Notes: generated by a model not told the origin, from the sequence alone. A stretch of 64,000 nucleotides of DNA from Kosakonia oryzendophytica (GCF_900094925.1 NZ_FMAY01000001.1:248001-312000), one strand, 5' to 3'; counted from the stretch's first letter, positions 11,896 through 23,227 are shown. Numbers and translations are program-made.

Positions 11896-11926
11896 TTGCC
11901 TGCGTTGTATCACGCAGTAACAATCC
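11888..11926 (-). promoter_or_regulatory. RAT antiterminator between bglG and bglF
   Basis: Minus strand begins GGATTGTTACTGCG and ends GCAGGCAAAACCTGAG, the ribonucleic antiterminator pattern bound by BglG/LicT proteins. Its 3' end overlaps the terminator stem. Active BglG is expected to stabilise it and allow read-through into bglF and bglB. Confidence 0.88.
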
Positions 11927-11954
11927 AGGTAATGCCAGAACGCGAGGCGTAGCC

Positions 11955-12868
<914 letters not shown>

Positions 12869-12946
12869 ACCTGAGCACTCTACCAGCTTCCCCACGGCGA
12901 ACAACGAGACAGAAAACAAACTGTGATCGTCGTCTCAGCCAGGCGC

Positions 12947-13819
12947 TTAACGAAAAAGCGCTTTGTATTGTGATTCATACTGAGGTGCATCCCACTCACC
13001 ATCCAATAGTGTCCAGGTGATATAACCCTTATTCAACCAGCCGGTATCGGTGTCTGCTTCTGTCGGCATCAGCACTTTCTCGCTCATAACCTGCTGTGCG
13101 CGGCCATCATCGAGTAACTTGTAATAGTGCTGTGGCGCAGGGAAACGTTCGTTGCCAATGTACTTCTCTCCCTTGATGGCGCTTTTCACCAGTGGCGGGT
13201 AGTTAATACTGAGTCCTGACCCTACAGGCAGTACAGGCTGCCCCGGTTGCCACTTGCTGTGCAGCCTGTCCACGAGTGAAACCAGATAGTCAACAGATTC
13301 TGGCCAATATTGATGTGTGCTGGGCCAGCCTGCTTTCATCTCTTCAGCTGTGAACAGATAGCCGATGCTGGCGGCAATGGCCGGAAAGCCATAACGTACC
13401 GCACGGGCCGCTGCGCCGACGGTACCGGAATTGAGTTGCGCCACCCCGGTGTTCGGACCGTCGTTAACGCCGGAAATTACCAGGTCTGGCGGTATATCCC
13501 GGAGTACGCCAAGCAGGCCGAAATCCAGTGAATCTGCGGGTGTGCCAGGGAAGCAATAGCGTTTTTCCGCCACCTTCTTCACGTCAAAAATTTTGTTGGG
13601 CTTAAAGGTAATTGCCGAACCAATTCCGCTCTGATTAGTAGTGGGCGCCACCATCCATACGTCGTACCCTTTGGCGGCGAGCTTCTCCTGCAAAGAAGTG
13701 GTGCCTGGCGATTCGCATCCGTCGTCGTTAACCAACAGAATGCGCATCGCCTGTTCGGCAGCCTGCGTATGCGCCGCAGTGAGCGAAGTGAGTAGTAATG
13801 CCAGCACTGGTTTATTCAT
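12947..13819 (-). CDS. SurE-family phosphatase with signal peptide (periplasmic)
   Basis: 290 aa. Residues 1-20 (MNKPVLALLLTSLTAAHTQA) are a signal peptide, and the mature protein starts directly with the SurE fold: MRILLVNDDG (Asp32, Asp33), APTTNQSG (Ser64) and VISGVNDGPN (Asn119), the four metal ligands of SurE 5'/3'-nucleotidases. SurE is normally cytoplasmic and leaderless, so this is a secreted form. ATG 13819 follows GGAAAATTAAA. It lies 16 bp after the porin gene and before bglG, probably co-transcribed. Its substrate, presumably a phosphate monoester or nucleotide in the periplasm, is unknown. Confidence 0.85.
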   Translation of the reverse strand: MNKPVLALLLTSLTAAHTQAAEQAMRILLVNDDGCESPGTTSLQEKLAAKGYDVWMVAPTTNQSGIGSAITFKPNKIFDVKKVAEKRYCFPGTPADSLDFGLLGVLRDIPPDLVISGVNDGPNTGVAQLNSGTVGAAARAVRYGFPAIAASIGYLFTAEEMKAGWPSTHQYWPESVDYLVSLVDRLHSKWQPGQPVLPVGSGLSINYPPLVKSAIKGEKYIGNERFPAPQHYYKLLDDGRAQQVMSEKVLMPTEADTDTGWLNKGYITWTLLDGEWDAPQYESQYKALFR

Positions 13820-13835
13820 TTTAATTTTCCTTTTA

Positions 13836-15158
13836 TTAATGCAGACCAAATTTGTATTCCATTGTCACGCCGCCACCGATCCCTTTCGAACGGTGAAATG
13901 TCCGCTTGTCGTCCGTCAGCCATGGTTTGCCATTCACCAACTTCCAGCTATAACTCGGGCCAAATCCGGCAAACAATGAGAAACCCTCGATACTTTTTGG
14001 CGTCCATGAAACATATCCGCCGTATTCCCACTGCGTTAATGACGTTGCTTGATATCGTGCTCCATAGCCATAATTGCCATAGACCCCAAAGGTAAATTCT
14101 GGCGACAGACGATATTTCCCGTATAAATACAACATCTGTTCGCCATCGTTGACATAATCATTCCCTTCCCCATCTGCCGGACTATTAAATGCCCCGCGAG
14201 TATTTTTCCCCATATGCCAGTAAAAATTCCCCAGACCATTTTCAAGATGGGCGTTTGTTTTTGACCAGGCTATTCCGGATTCAATCTGCTGATATTGATA
14301 ACCCAGTAGCGCGAAAAAATGTTGAGCGTCATGTGTAAAACCGCGAGCGCCCTCCCATTCATCCAGCCCGCGATTGTAATACCAGGCACTGCGTAATAAG
14401 ATATTTTCCTTTTTACCGAGCGGCACGGTAAATTGCGTCTCCAGCCCCTGACGCAACAGATAATGATGGCTTTCACCGGCAACCCAGGTCACCCGGGAAT
14501 ATTTCGTTGGGCTCCAGCTCATTTCTCCGGTGACGATATAATCGATAGGTTTATTACTCTTCAGCGTATAAAAGCCTCGCTTTTCCGGTTCATCGCGTTC
14601 GGAAAAACGCGTGACCCAGGCACCGCGAGCCGACAGCGTCCCCCAGCCTGTTTCCGCGCGGATACCCTGCCAGGTACTCGGGGCTGCGCGACTACGAGTG
14701 ACGTTGAGCACGCCGAACTTATACAACTGTTGCCAACCGGCGAACAGCCTGGCGTAGGCATCGCCCTCTTCCCATTTCACCTTTGCATAGAGTTGGCCTA
14801 TCTTGTTGAACCCTTCCGCATGGCCGTTTTTATCGCGCAGCAGGTCTCTGCCGGCGAAGTCATCGTTAGCGTACAGCTTCGCCACGCTGTACCAGGATGC
14901 ATCAACGCCGACAGTTTCCTGATACCAGCCGCTTTGGTAATCCAGCAACGCACCTTGCGCCCAGGCATTTTGTTCGCCGATACCGGCCTGCTCTTGCTGG
15001 TCGTTGGTGCTTAACATCCAGACATTTTTCAACGTCACCGTAAACTGACTATCTTCAAGAAATCCCTGGGTGGCGACAGGAAAGGCATTAGCGGAAATTG
15101 CTGCGCAACTCCAGCCGGAAATAAAAACCAGAGGTAATGTTAATTTAAATAGCGTCAT
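13836..15158 (-). CDS. OprD-family outer membrane porin
   Basis: 440 aa from ATG 15158 (GGA 9 nt upstream); an ATG at 15167 in the same frame is possible but has a GGA only 1 nt away. Signal peptide about 1-25 (ending AISANA). The mature protein shows alternating beta-strand pattern, many aromatic girdle residues, and an OprD/ChiP-like start (GFLEDSQFTVTLKNVWM), ending in a C-terminal strand TMEYKFGLH with near-terminal aromatic residues as in outer membrane barrels. Probably admits beta-glucosides or oligosaccharides. It is the first gene of the beta-glucoside locus, behind a RAT/terminator leader. Confidence 0.88.
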   Translation of the reverse strand: MTLFKLTLPLVFISGWSCAAISANAFPVATQGFLEDSQFTVTLKNVWMLSTNDQQEQAGIGEQNAWAQGALLDYQSGWYQETVGVDASWYSVAKLYANDDFAGRDLLRDKNGHAEGFNKIGQLYAKVKWEEGDAYARLFAGWQQLYKFGVLNVTRSRAAPSTWQGIRAETGWGTLSARGAWVTRFSERDEPEKRGFYTLKSNKPIDYIVTGEMSWSPTKYSRVTWVAGESHHYLLRQGLETQFTVPLGKKENILLRSAWYYNRGLDEWEGARGFTHDAQHFFALLGYQYQQIESGIAWSKTNAHLENGLGNFYWHMGKNTRGAFNSPADGEGNDYVNDGEQMLYLYGKYRLSPEFTFGVYGNYGYGARYQATSLTQWEYGGYVSWTPKSIEGFSLFAGFGPSYSWKLVNGKPWLTDDKRTFHRSKGIGGGVTMEYKFGLH

Positions 15159-15285
15159 ACTGTTCATTCCATTTTATATTCAGACCACAGGTACGCCGTC
15201 GAATTACTTTCGACACCCGTGACTGATCAGTATTTATTTAAACAGTTCACATAAACGTTTCTATTAATCAGGCCATTAAAAAGAC

Positions 15286-15336
15286 AAAAACCCAAACCCA
15301 TAATTCGCCAGACTATGAATTATGATGGTTTAGGTT
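15286..15336 (-). terminator. Leader terminator before the porin gene
   Basis: Minus strand AAACCTAAACC...ATAATTC pairs with GAATTATGGGTTTGGGTTT, ending in TTTTTG. The left arm overlaps the RAT element. The stem is longer than in the bglG and bglF leaders and has an interior mismatch. Confidence 0.72.
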
Positions 15337-15360
15337 TTGCCTGTATAACAGTAACAATCC
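15328..15360 (-). promoter_or_regulatory. RAT antiterminator before the porin-surE genes
   Basis: Minus strand GGATTGTTACTGTTATAC, then AGGCAAAACCTAAACC. It keeps the GGATTGTTACTG opening and the AGGCAAAACCT closing of RAT sites. It lies 170 bp upstream of the porin start, and the operon promoter must therefore lie between it and, or inside, the 3' end of dusC (15361 and beyond). Confidence 0.8.
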
Positions 15361-15417
15361 TGATGTGCTGCGCGGATATAAATAACACGCCGCACACCAA
15401 TCTACCAGAGGCTTATT

Positions 15418-16374
15418 TTACAAATCGGCAGAAACGTGATTTAGCTCGCGAGAAATTTCTTCTGCAATTTCAGCAGATGTTTTACAGGTTCGAATAATAG
15501 AAAATAGATGTCCTGCTTCTATATATTCTTTACGCAAATAACCCAGCCACTGTTTAATACGTGCGACATGATATAAGCCCGTATCGCCCTGTTTTTCCAG
15601 CTGGACATATTTCGCCAATAAAGCAACGACCTGCGGCCATGGCATGCGAGGTTCGTTGTACTTAATCACCCGGCTGAGGTTCGGTACATTCAGTGCACCG
15701 CGCCCAATCATCACCGCATCGCACCCGGTGACTGCCATGCAATCCTGCGCGCTTTGCCAGTCCCAGATTTCACCATTGGCCACCACGGGAATAGACAATC
15801 GCTGGCGGATGTCACTGATTGCCTGCCAGTTAATGCGCTCTGCTTTATAACCATCTTCTTTGGTGCGGCCATGCACCACCAGTTCTGTCGCACCGGCCTG
15901 TTGCACCGCATCGGAAATCTCAAACTGGCGCGCGGGGCTGTCCCACCCCAGACGCACTTTTACCGTGACCGGCAGATGAGCAGGAACGGCCTCGCGCATT
16001 GCTTTCGCGCCGCGATAGATCAGCTCGGGATCTTTCAACAGCGTCGCGCCACCACCGCTGCCATTAACCAGCTTCGACGGACAGCCGCAGTTCAGATCCA
16101 CGCCCCATGACCCGAGTTCAACCGCCCGAGCGGCGTTCTCCGCCAGCCACTGCGGGTATTGCCCCAGTAGCTGTACACGCACCAACGTACCGGAAGGCGT
16201 GCGGCTTTGTCGGTGCAGTTCAGGGCAGATTTTATAAAATGATTTTACCGGCAGCAGTTGATCCACCACCCGCAAAAACTCGGTGATGCAATGATCGTAA
16301 TCGTTAACCCCGGTAAGCAGCTCGCGCACCAGCGAATCGAGCACACCTTCCATTGGCGCCAGTAATACACGCAT
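15418..16374 (-). CDS. dusC: tRNA-dihydrouridine(16) synthase DusC
   Basis: 318 aa FMN enzyme that reduces uridine 16 in the tRNA D-loop. The TIM-barrel start LLAPMEGV, the catalytic-cysteine loop LNCGCPSK (Cys near 98), the VKVRLGWD strand and the FMN-phosphate segment [11 protein letters not shown] are all present. The body is very close to E. coli DusC (315 aa), but the last 35 residues (after RKEY) differ and the matching DNA is AT-rich, next to the porin operon. Divergent from yohJ. Confidence 0.94.
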   Translation of the reverse strand: MRVLLAPMEGVLDSLVRELLTGVNDYDHCITEFLRVVDQLLPVKSFYKICPELHRQSRTPSGTLVRVQLLGQYPQWLAENAARAVELGSWGVDLNCGCPSKLVNGSGGGATLLKDPELIYRGAKAMREAVPAHLPVTVKVRLGWDSPARQFEISDAVQQAGATELVVHGRTKEDGYKAERINWQAISDIRQRLSIPVVANGEIWDWQSAQDCMAVTGCDAVMIGRGALNVPNLSRVIKYNEPRMPWPQVVALLAKYVQLEKQGDTGLYHVARIKQWLGYLRKEYIEAGHLFSIIRTCKTSAEIAEEISRELNHVSADL

Positions 16375-16603
16375 AAATCACCCCAAAAAAATGAGGCGCC
16401 ATAGTAGCGCCTCTGTCACGGCGTGGAAAGTGCCTTTATCGGGCGGAAAAACTACACTTGCCGGTAGCCCGCGGGGAAAATCTTGTGGGAATGCATAACG
16501 TTCCAGAATGGAATGTTTGGTATGCTCACAATTCATGATGTGATCAGTAGCACGTTTTTAGCTTTAATTGTATGATGAATGCGTTTCAGCAAGGGCTTTC
16601 ACC

Positions 16604-17002
16604 ATGAGTAAATCATTGAATATTATCTGGCAATATCTGCGTGCTTTTGTACTTATCTACGCCTGCCTGTACGCAGGGATCTATATCGCGTCACTTCTGC
16701 CCATCACGATTCCCGGCAGCATTATCGGTATGTTGATCATGTTCGTACTGCTGGCGCTACAAATCCTGCCCGCGAAGTGGGTCAATCCGGGCTGCTATCT
16801 CTTGATCCGTTATATGGCGCTGCTGTTTGTGCCTATCGGGGTTGGCGTGATGCAGTATTACGACCTGCTACGCGCGCAATTTGGTCCCATTATTGTTTCC
16901 TGCGCAGTCAGTACGGTGATTGTATTTCTGGTGGTGAGCTGGAGCACTCATCTGGCGCATGGTGAACGTAAAATCGCCGGGCAAGAAGGTGATAAAGAAT
17001 GA
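16604..17002 (+). CDS. yohJ: Holin-like membrane protein YohJ (CidA/LrgA family)
   Basis: 132 aa with four predicted membrane spans, CidA/LrgA family; the [15 protein letters not shown] segment is the family signature. It begins [19 protein letters not shown] as E. coli YohJ does. The family is tied to murein hydrolase export, cell lysis control and overflow metabolite transport; YohJ itself is little studied. Start 16604 gives the E. coli length. It overlaps yohK by 4 bp (ATGA), so the two are translationally coupled. Confidence 0.94.
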   Translation: MSKSLNIIWQYLRAFVLIYACLYAGIYIASLLPITIPGSIIGMLIMFVLLALQILPAKWVNPGCYLLIRYMALLFVPIGVGVMQYYDLLRAQFGPIIVSCAVSTVIVFLVVSWSTHLAHGERKIAGQEGDKE

Positions 17003-17694
17003 TGACGTATATTTGGTGGTCGTTGCCACTGACGCTGGCGGTCTTTTTTGCCGCCCGAAAACTTGCCGCGCGTTTCAAAATGCCGCTGCTGAACCCGCTG
17101 CTTGTCGCCATGGTGGTGATCATTCCCATCCTGCTGCTAACCGGTATCCCTTACGATCACTACTTTCAGGGCAGCAAAATCCTCAACGATCTGCTGCAAC
17201 CTGCGGTGGTCGCACTGGCCTTCCCGCTTTATGAGCAGTTGCACCAGATCCGTGCGCGCTGGAAATCGATTATCACCATCTGCTTTTGCGGTAGCCTGGT
17301 GGCAATGATTTCCGGTACCGCCATCGCCCTGCTGATGGGGGCAACGCCGGAAATCGCCGCATCGGTGTTGCCAAAATCCGTCACGACACCGATTGCGATG
17401 GCCGTGGGGGGCAGCATCGGTGGCATTCCCGCCATCAGCGCCGTCTGCGTGATTTTCGTTGGCGTGCTGGGAGCGGTCTTCGGTCATACTTTTCTCAATC
17501 TTATGCGCATACATACCAAATCCGCCCGCGGGCTGGCGATGGGTACGGCTTCGCATGCGCTGGGCACCGCCCGCTGCGCCGAAGTGGATTATCAGGAAGG
17601 GGCATTCAGTTCACTGGCATTAGTGATCTGTGGGATTATTACTTCGCTGGTGGCTCCGTTTCTGTTTCCATTGATCATGGCTGTATTGCGATAA
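16999..17694 (+). CDS. yohK: LrgB/CidB-family membrane protein YohK
   Basis: 231 aa, LrgB family, about seven membrane spans, containing the conserved [18 protein letters not shown] and [12 protein letters not shown] segments. It works with YohJ (holin/antiholin-like pair); in some bacteria LrgAB pairs move pyruvate, but this is not shown for YohJK. Overlaps yohJ by 4 bp, and the next gene is cdd, which has its own promoter region. Confidence 0.94.
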   Translation: MMTYIWWSLPLTLAVFFAARKLAARFKMPLLNPLLVAMVVIIPILLLTGIPYDHYFQGSKILNDLLQPAVVALAFPLYEQLHQIRARWKSIITICFCGSLVAMISGTAIALLMGATPEIAASVLPKSVTTPIAMAVGGSIGGIPAISAVCVIFVGVLGAVFGHTFLNLMRIHTKSARGLAMGTASHALGTARCAEVDYQEGAFSSLALVICGIITSLVAPFLFPLIMAVLR

Positions 17695-17748
17695 ACTTTG
17701 CGATTGGTCGCGCAATTTTAATTTCAGTTTCATAAGTTGCACATGCAA

Positions 17749-17764
17749 TGTGATAAAAATCACA
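17749..17764 (+). promoter_or_regulatory. CRP binding site upstream of cdd
   Basis: TGTGATAAAAATCACA matches the TGTGA-N6-TCACA consensus in both half-sites, 60 bp before the cdd start. The E. coli cdd promoter is known to be activated by CRP and repressed by CytR at tandem CRP sites. Confidence 0.9.
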
Positions 17765-17823
17765 CATAATCACCCTGTTGCCCCGTAAACTACGGTTCCA
17801 ATACACGATTATGAGGTAACGCC

Positions 17824-18708
17824 ATGCATTCACGTTTTCACACTGCGTTTTCCGGGCTTGCGGGAGATTTGCAAACCGCGCTGGCGCCTCTGCTGGCGGA
17901 TGAGCACTTCCCCGCTATGCTGAGCGCGGCGCAGGTGGCGACTTTGCGTAGCGCCACCGGCATGGATGAAGATACACTGGCCTTTGCGCTGTTACCGCTT
18001 GCAGCGGCCTGCGCCCGCACCGATTTGTCGCATTTCAATGTTGGCGCTATTGCCCGTGGCGTCAGTGGCATCTGGTACTTTGGCGCCAATATGGAGTTCC
18101 GCGGTGCAACGATGCAACAAACCGTACACGCCGAGCAGAGCGCCATCAGCCATGCCTGGCTTCGCGGCGAAAAAGCCCTCTCTTCCGTCACCGTGAACTA
18201 CACTCCTTGCGGGCATTGCCGCCAGTTTATGAATGAACTGAACAGCGGGCTGACCCTGCGCATTAACCTGCCGGGACGCGCCCCCCATACGCTGGGCGAT
18301 TACCTGCCGGACGCTTTTGGCCCAAAAGACTTGGAGATCAAAACGTTATTGATGGACGAGCAGAACCATGGTTTTGCTGTGAGCGGAGAACCGTTAGCAC
18401 AAGCAGCGATCAGCGCAGCGAACCGCAGCCACTCCCCTTACACGCATTCTCCTTCCGGGGTTGCGCTCGAATGTCGTGATGGGCGTATTTTCTGCGGCAG
18501 TTATGCGGAAAATGCCGCTTTCAACCCGACACTGCCACCGTTGCAGGGCGCACTAAACTTGCTCAATCTGAGTGGTTTTGATTACGCAGATATTCAACGC
18601 GCGCTGCTCGCTGAACGCGCTGATGCGCCACTCACACAGTGGGATGCAACCGTCGCCACGCTGCGTGCATTGGGCTGCCAGCACACCGACCGCGTACTGC
18701 TTGCATAA
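17824..18708 (+). CDS. cdd: Cytidine deaminase
   Basis: 294 aa, the dimeric long form found in enterobacteria. It deaminates cytidine and deoxycytidine to uridine and deoxyuridine for pyrimidine salvage. Zinc ligands His102, Cys129 and Cys132 and the proton-shuttling Glu104 are visible in VHAEQS and TPCGHCRQF. The second, degenerate deaminase domain fills the C-terminal half. The start follows ATGAGGTAAC. Regulated by the CRP site upstream and, in E. coli, by CytR. Confidence 0.98.
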   Translation: MHSRFHTAFSGLAGDLQTALAPLLADEHFPAMLSAAQVATLRSATGMDEDTLAFALLPLAAACARTDLSHFNVGAIARGVSGIWYFGANMEFRGATMQQTVHAEQSAISHAWLRGEKALSSVTVNYTPCGHCRQFMNELNSGLTLRINLPGRAPHTLGDYLPDAFGPKDLEIKTLLMDEQNHGFAVSGEPLAQAAISAANRSHSPYTHSPSGVALECRDGRIFCGSYAENAAFNPTLPPLQGALNLLNLSGFDYADIQRALLAERADAPLTQWDATVATLRALGCQHTDRVLLA

Positions 18709-18714
18709 TGTCTG

Positions 18715-18740
18715 TCACTGCGGGTTCACGCCCGCAGTGA
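18715..18740 (+). terminator. 10-bp hairpin after cdd
   Basis: TCACTGCGGG (18715-18724) pairs perfectly with CCCGCAGTGA (18731-18740) around a 6-nt loop, 6 bp after the cdd stop. An A-rich rather than T-rich stretch follows, so termination may be factor-dependent or the hairpin may protect the mRNA 3' end. Confidence 0.6.
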
Positions 18741-18806
18741 TGAAAAAGCCCGCAATTGAACCTCTGTTTCTTGCGCTTGCCGGACGGGTAAAGTAGCCTG
18801 AGTTAA

Positions 18807-19553
<747 letters not shown>

Positions 19554-19560
19554 TCCGGCG

Positions 19561-19986
19561 TCAGTACGCCGACACATTGCGGTTGGCGCTCTTCACGGGT
19601 CTGATAAGGGTAAAATCCCGCGCCCTAAACGCACGGTGATCGATAACCTCCTCCTCGTTCCTGTCAAGCGTCCATAAACCGCTCAGCGCATTAAAGGAGA
19701 ATATCGTCTCCCCCTCCGGCGTATCGACAAGGTACTCGCCGGTTTTTAAATACCCCGCCGAGCAATGAATACGGGCTGGCGCTGCGTTCTTCATTTTGAA
19801 TTCGATTTTGCGAAAACCGGTAGGCACCGTGCAAAAACAGTAAAACGGCAGGGAGGTGACCTTGATATCGCCGGGAGTGGCAACCACTTCGCCATCGCGC
19901 AGTAATTCAATGCCCTTAAGGCAGAAATTCACATGGTTGGTTTTTTCGTGCGGAAGGTGATCAACTTTAAAATACACAACATTCAT
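19561..19986 (-). CDS. Uncharacterised 141-aa protein
   Basis: I do not recognise this protein. It is 141 aa, soluble-looking, without signal peptide or membrane span, beta-rich in appearance (VVYFKVDHLPHEKTNHVNF..., FYCFCTVPTGFRKIEFKMK). It has four cysteines. The start ATG 19986 has AGAGGGGCGCCT upstream, a plausible ribosome-binding site. It sits where E. coli K-12 carries yeiS, between sanA and the mgl operon, next to another small gene. No operon partner is evident. It is kept because of length, start signal and coding-like codon usage. Confidence 0.6.
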   Translation of the reverse strand: MNVVYFKVDHLPHEKTNHVNFCLKGIELLRDGEVVATPGDIKVTSLPFYCFCTVPTGFRKIEFKMKNAAPARIHCSAGYLKTGEYLVDTPEGETIFSFNALSGLWTLDRNEEEVIDHRAFRARDFTLIRPVKSANRNVSAY

Positions 19987-20197
19987 AGGCGCCCCTCTGA
20001 GCTGCAGATACTAATTTCAGAGATTTACCTTTCAAGCGTAAGTACCGACGGAGCGGAAGGCATTCAGAATTGACTTAATTGTTAAATCTGCCGGCTAATT
20101 GCGCACGCTCCGGGACGAAATTTGCAAGCGTATAAAAAACTATCGCGCAGAGCACAAAAGCGTTTAAAAGCGGCTGCGCGAAGTCTCTTAAAGGGTG

Positions 20198-20425
20198 TCA
20201 GGCGACTTTGTCTTCACAGCGGTGCAAACTGCGCTCCAGGTCATAGATCAGGCTCTTGACCATTTCCGGTGTCAGGCTAAAAAATTGCGAATCAAAAGTT
20301 GTCGCGCCAGGTCCATAAGGCGACGTACTGTAGCCAAATTTGACTACCACACCATTTAAATCTTCCACCGGCCCAACCTGCCAGCCGATCACGGGAAATG
20401 CAGGAAACGCGAATTCTTTGTCCAT
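20198..20425 (-). CDS. Small BssS-family protein
   Basis: 75 aa from ATG 20425, preceded by GAGGTAA at good spacing. The sequence FPVIGWQVGPVEDLNGVVVKFGY and the ending SLTPEMVKSLIYDLERSLHR recall the biofilm-regulator BssS (YceP) family pattern (HPLVGWD..., WLTTDVARQFISILE). BssS in E. coli influences biofilm formation through signalling and indole uptake. The match is by eye and partial, so this may be a paralogue with another job. It lies beyond the mgl terminator and so is separately transcribed. Confidence 0.6.
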   Translation of the reverse strand: MDKEFAFPAFPVIGWQVGPVEDLNGVVVKFGYSTSPYGPGATTFDSQFFSLTPEMVKSLIYDLERSLHRCEDKVA

Positions 20426-20549
20426 CAGAATTACCTCATTAATGCTGTGCCTTATTTGAGCGTAGCATCGAAGCGGAAAATTTAACAAATTTGTTTGGAC
20501 AAAGTTTTTTTTCGCCTCCTCCCCGTTCATACCGTATAAATGACAGGCA

Positions 20550-20576
20550 TAAAAAAAGCCCGCTGAAACAGCGGGC
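20550..20576 (-). terminator. mgl operon terminator
   Basis: GCCCGCTG and CAGCGGGC form an 8-bp stem with a 3-nt loop (20558-20576), followed on the minus strand by eight T (20557-20550), 18 bp after the mglC stop: a classic intrinsic terminator. Confidence 0.93.
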
Positions 20577-20594
20577 TTGTTGAATATGACACGC

Positions 20595-21605
20595 TTATTT
20601 CTTACGCGCGTATTTCAGTGAGTCCAGCGCCACCGCAAAGATGATGATGCCGCCTTTGATGATGTACTGCCAGTACGGGTTAATACCAATATAGGTCAGA
20701 CCGTAGTTGATAACGGTGAAGATAATAACACCGGTCACCACGCCCAGTACGGTACCCACACCGCCGCTGAAGGAAACGCCGCCCACCACACAGGCTGCGA
20801 TAGCATCCAGCTCATACATAAAGCCGAGGTTGTTGGTCGCAGAACCGATACGGCCCGCTTCCAGCATACCGCCAAAGGCATAGAACACCCCGGACAGCGC
20901 ATAAATCATCAGCAGGTTCAGCGCCACGTTCACGCCGGACACTTTCGCTGCTTCCGGGTTACCACCGATAGCGAAAATGTTTTTGCCAAAGCGGGTTTTA
21001 TTCCACAGGATCCAGACAAAGACGACGGCAATTAACGCATAGAAGGTGATATACGACAGTCGGAAACCACCCAGCGCAATGAAACCCTGTGTAAAGGAGG
21101 AGAAACCACTGTCGAAGCCAGAAATCGGCGATGCACCTACAAAGTCGTAGTACAGGGAGTTGATACCGTAAACGATGATCATCGTACCCAGCGTGGTGAT
21201 AAACGGTGTTACGTTCAGGTAAGCAATAACGATACCGTTCACCAGCCCGATAATCGCGCCAATGGCGCAAACAATCAGAATCACCACCGGAATCGGCATG
21301 GTGGCCATGTCCGGGAAGACTTTATTGGCGTTTTCCATGGATTGCAGCAGCGTTGCGGCAACCACCGCTGCCAGGCCCACCTGGCGCCCGGCGGAAAGGT
21401 CAGTGCCCTGTGTAACAATCAGCCCCGCCACGCCCAGCGCGATAATAATACGCACAGAAGATTGGGTCAGAATGTTACTTAAGTTCAGCAGACTTAAGAA
21501 TGTGGGATCCTGGAAAATAATAATGGCCAGTAACACTAAAAGAACAACATAAATGCCGCCGTCTTTCAGATAAGTGAGAAAAGTTTTTTTATTTAACGCA
21601 CTCAT
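20595..21605 (-). CDS. mglC: Methyl-galactoside ABC transporter permease MglC
   Basis: 336 aa inner membrane permease of the galactose/methyl-galactoside importer, RbsC-type branched fold with about ten spans. Near-identical to E. coli MglC, starting MSALNKKTFLTYLKDGGIYVV. It forms the channel for sugar delivered by MglB and driven by MglA. Last gene of mglBAC, 15 bp after mglA, followed by an intrinsic terminator. Confidence 0.97.
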   Translation of the reverse strand: MSALNKKTFLTYLKDGGIYVVLLVLLAIIIFQDPTFLSLLNLSNILTQSSVRIIIALGVAGLIVTQGTDLSAGRQVGLAAVVAATLLQSMENANKVFPDMATMPIPVVILIVCAIGAIIGLVNGIVIAYLNVTPFITTLGTMIIVYGINSLYYDFVGASPISGFDSGFSSFTQGFIALGGFRLSYITFYALIAVVFVWILWNKTRFGKNIFAIGGNPEAAKVSGVNVALNLLMIYALSGVFYAFGGMLEAGRIGSATNNLGFMYELDAIAACVVGGVSFSGGVGTVLGVVTGVIIFTVINYGLTYIGINPYWQYIIKGGIIIFAVALDSLKYARKK

Positions 21606-21620
21606 GAGGAGCCCCTGATC

Positions 21621-23141
21621 TTAAAGGTGCAAAGACGCAAGACGGAGAATTTCGTTTTGCGTTGTGGTTTTAGTGTCAACAATTCCGGAAACGAGGCCAT
21701 TGCTCATTACCAGAATACGGTCAGTGATGCCTAACAGCTCAGGCATTTCAGAGGAAATAATAATGATCCCCTTATTCTTTTTCGCCAGTTCGGCAATCAA
21801 CTGATAAATTTCAAATTTCGCACCAACGTCAATACCACGCGTTGGTTCATCAAGCATTAAGATTTCTGGCTGAGTTAATAACCAGCGACCGATAATGACT
21901 TTTTGCTGGTTACCACCAGACAGTGAACCAATTTGCGTACGGTGTCCTGGCGTTTTCACGCGCATTGAATCGATAACCCATTGGGTATCACTCTTCATGC
22001 GGCTATTATCCAGCAAACCGACTTTGTTCTTGTAATTCTGAATATTGGAAATCAGCGAGTTAAAACCGATATCGAGATAAGCATAAATACCGGTAGAACG
22101 ACGCTCTTCGGTTACCAGAGCAAAGCCATTATTAATCGCTTCATTCGCATTATGATTATTAATTAGCTTGCCATGCAGTTTAATGGTACCGGCGGATTTC
22201 TCACGGATACCAAACAGCGTCTCGACGATATCAGTACGTTTTGCGCCAACCAGACCGGCGATACCGAGAATTTCGCCTTTGCGCAGATCAAAGGAGACAT
22301 CGCGAATAGACGGCTGACGCAACGAGGTCAGGTTACGCACTTCAAGGATCGTTTCGCCTGGCTCGTTATGCTTGTCCGGGAAGCGCTGGTTCAGCGAACG
22401 TCCCACCATCATGGCGATGATCTTATCCATATCCAGCCCTTCCAGCGGCTGAGTGGCAATCCACTGGCCGTCGCGCAGGATGGTTATTTCATCGCACAGC
22501 TGGAAGATCTCTTCCATTTTATGAGAGATATAAACAATACCGCAGCCGCGATCTTTCAGCTTACGGATAATTTTAAACAGATGATTGACTTCTTTTTCCG
22601 TCAAGGACGACGTTGGTTCATCCATAATAACGATTTTGGCGTCATAGGAGAACGCTTTCGCAATTTCAATCATCTGCATTTGCGAAACAGATAATGTGCC
22701 AACGCGTGCCCGCGGGTCGATATCGATATCAAGCTCATCAAAGATAGCTTTCGTATCGCGGTACATTTTATCCTGATCGACAAACACGCCTTTAGTGGGA
22801 TAACGCCCCAACCACATGTTATCCATCACGGAACGTTGCAGCACCAGGTTAAGTTCCTGGTGAACCATTGAGATACCATTTTCCAGTGCTTCTTTAGCCG
22901 AATGGAAATCGATCTCTTTCCCCTGAAAAAGGATGCTGCCGGAATCTTTTTGATAGATCCCAAAAAGACATTTTAATAACGTTGATTTACCCGCGCCGTT
23001 CTCACCCATTAATGCATGAATAGAATGAGGACGAACTTTTAAATTGACATTATCGAGTGCCTTTACGCCTGGAAAAGACTTGTTGATATTGCTCATTTCC
23101 AACAAGAATTCACCTGACGACTGAGTATTATTGCTGACCAT
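21621..23141 (-). CDS. mglA: Galactose/methyl-galactoside importer ATPase MglA
   Basis: 506 aa with two fused ABC ATPase domains. First domain: Walker [10 protein letters not shown], signature VSQMQM (atypical, as in the family), Walker [11 protein letters not shown]. Second: degenerate Walker A GLVGAKRT, signature LSGGNQQK and Walker [11 protein letters not shown]. Start ATG 23141 (MVSNNTQSS) gives the E. coli length; an upstream ATG at 23165 would add eight residues. Lies between mglB and mglC. Confidence 0.97.
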   Translation of the reverse strand: MVSNNTQSSGEFLLEMSNINKSFPGVKALDNVNLKVRPHSIHALMGENGAGKSTLLKCLFGIYQKDSGSILFQGKEIDFHSAKEALENGISMVHQELNLVLQRSVMDNMWLGRYPTKGVFVDQDKMYRDTKAIFDELDIDIDPRARVGTLSVSQMQMIEIAKAFSYDAKIVIMDEPTSSLTEKEVNHLFKIIRKLKDRGCGIVYISHKMEEIFQLCDEITILRDGQWIATQPLEGLDMDKIIAMMVGRSLNQRFPDKHNEPGETILEVRNLTSLRQPSIRDVSFDLRKGEILGIAGLVGAKRTDIVETLFGIREKSAGTIKLHGKLINNHNANEAINNGFALVTEERRSTGIYAYLDIGFNSLISNIQNYKNKVGLLDNSRMKSDTQWVIDSMRVKTPGHRTQIGSLSGGNQQKVIIGRWLLTQPEILMLDEPTRGIDVGAKFEIYQLIAELAKKNKGIIIISSEMPELLGITDRILVMSNGLVSGIVDTKTTTQNEILRLASLHL

Positions 23142-23227
23142 AATTGTACCTTGTTGGCCTGGCATATCATGTTGTTATAAAAGGGCGTATTGATTAATAC
23201 GCCCTGTGAAAAAAGACTAGCTAAATA

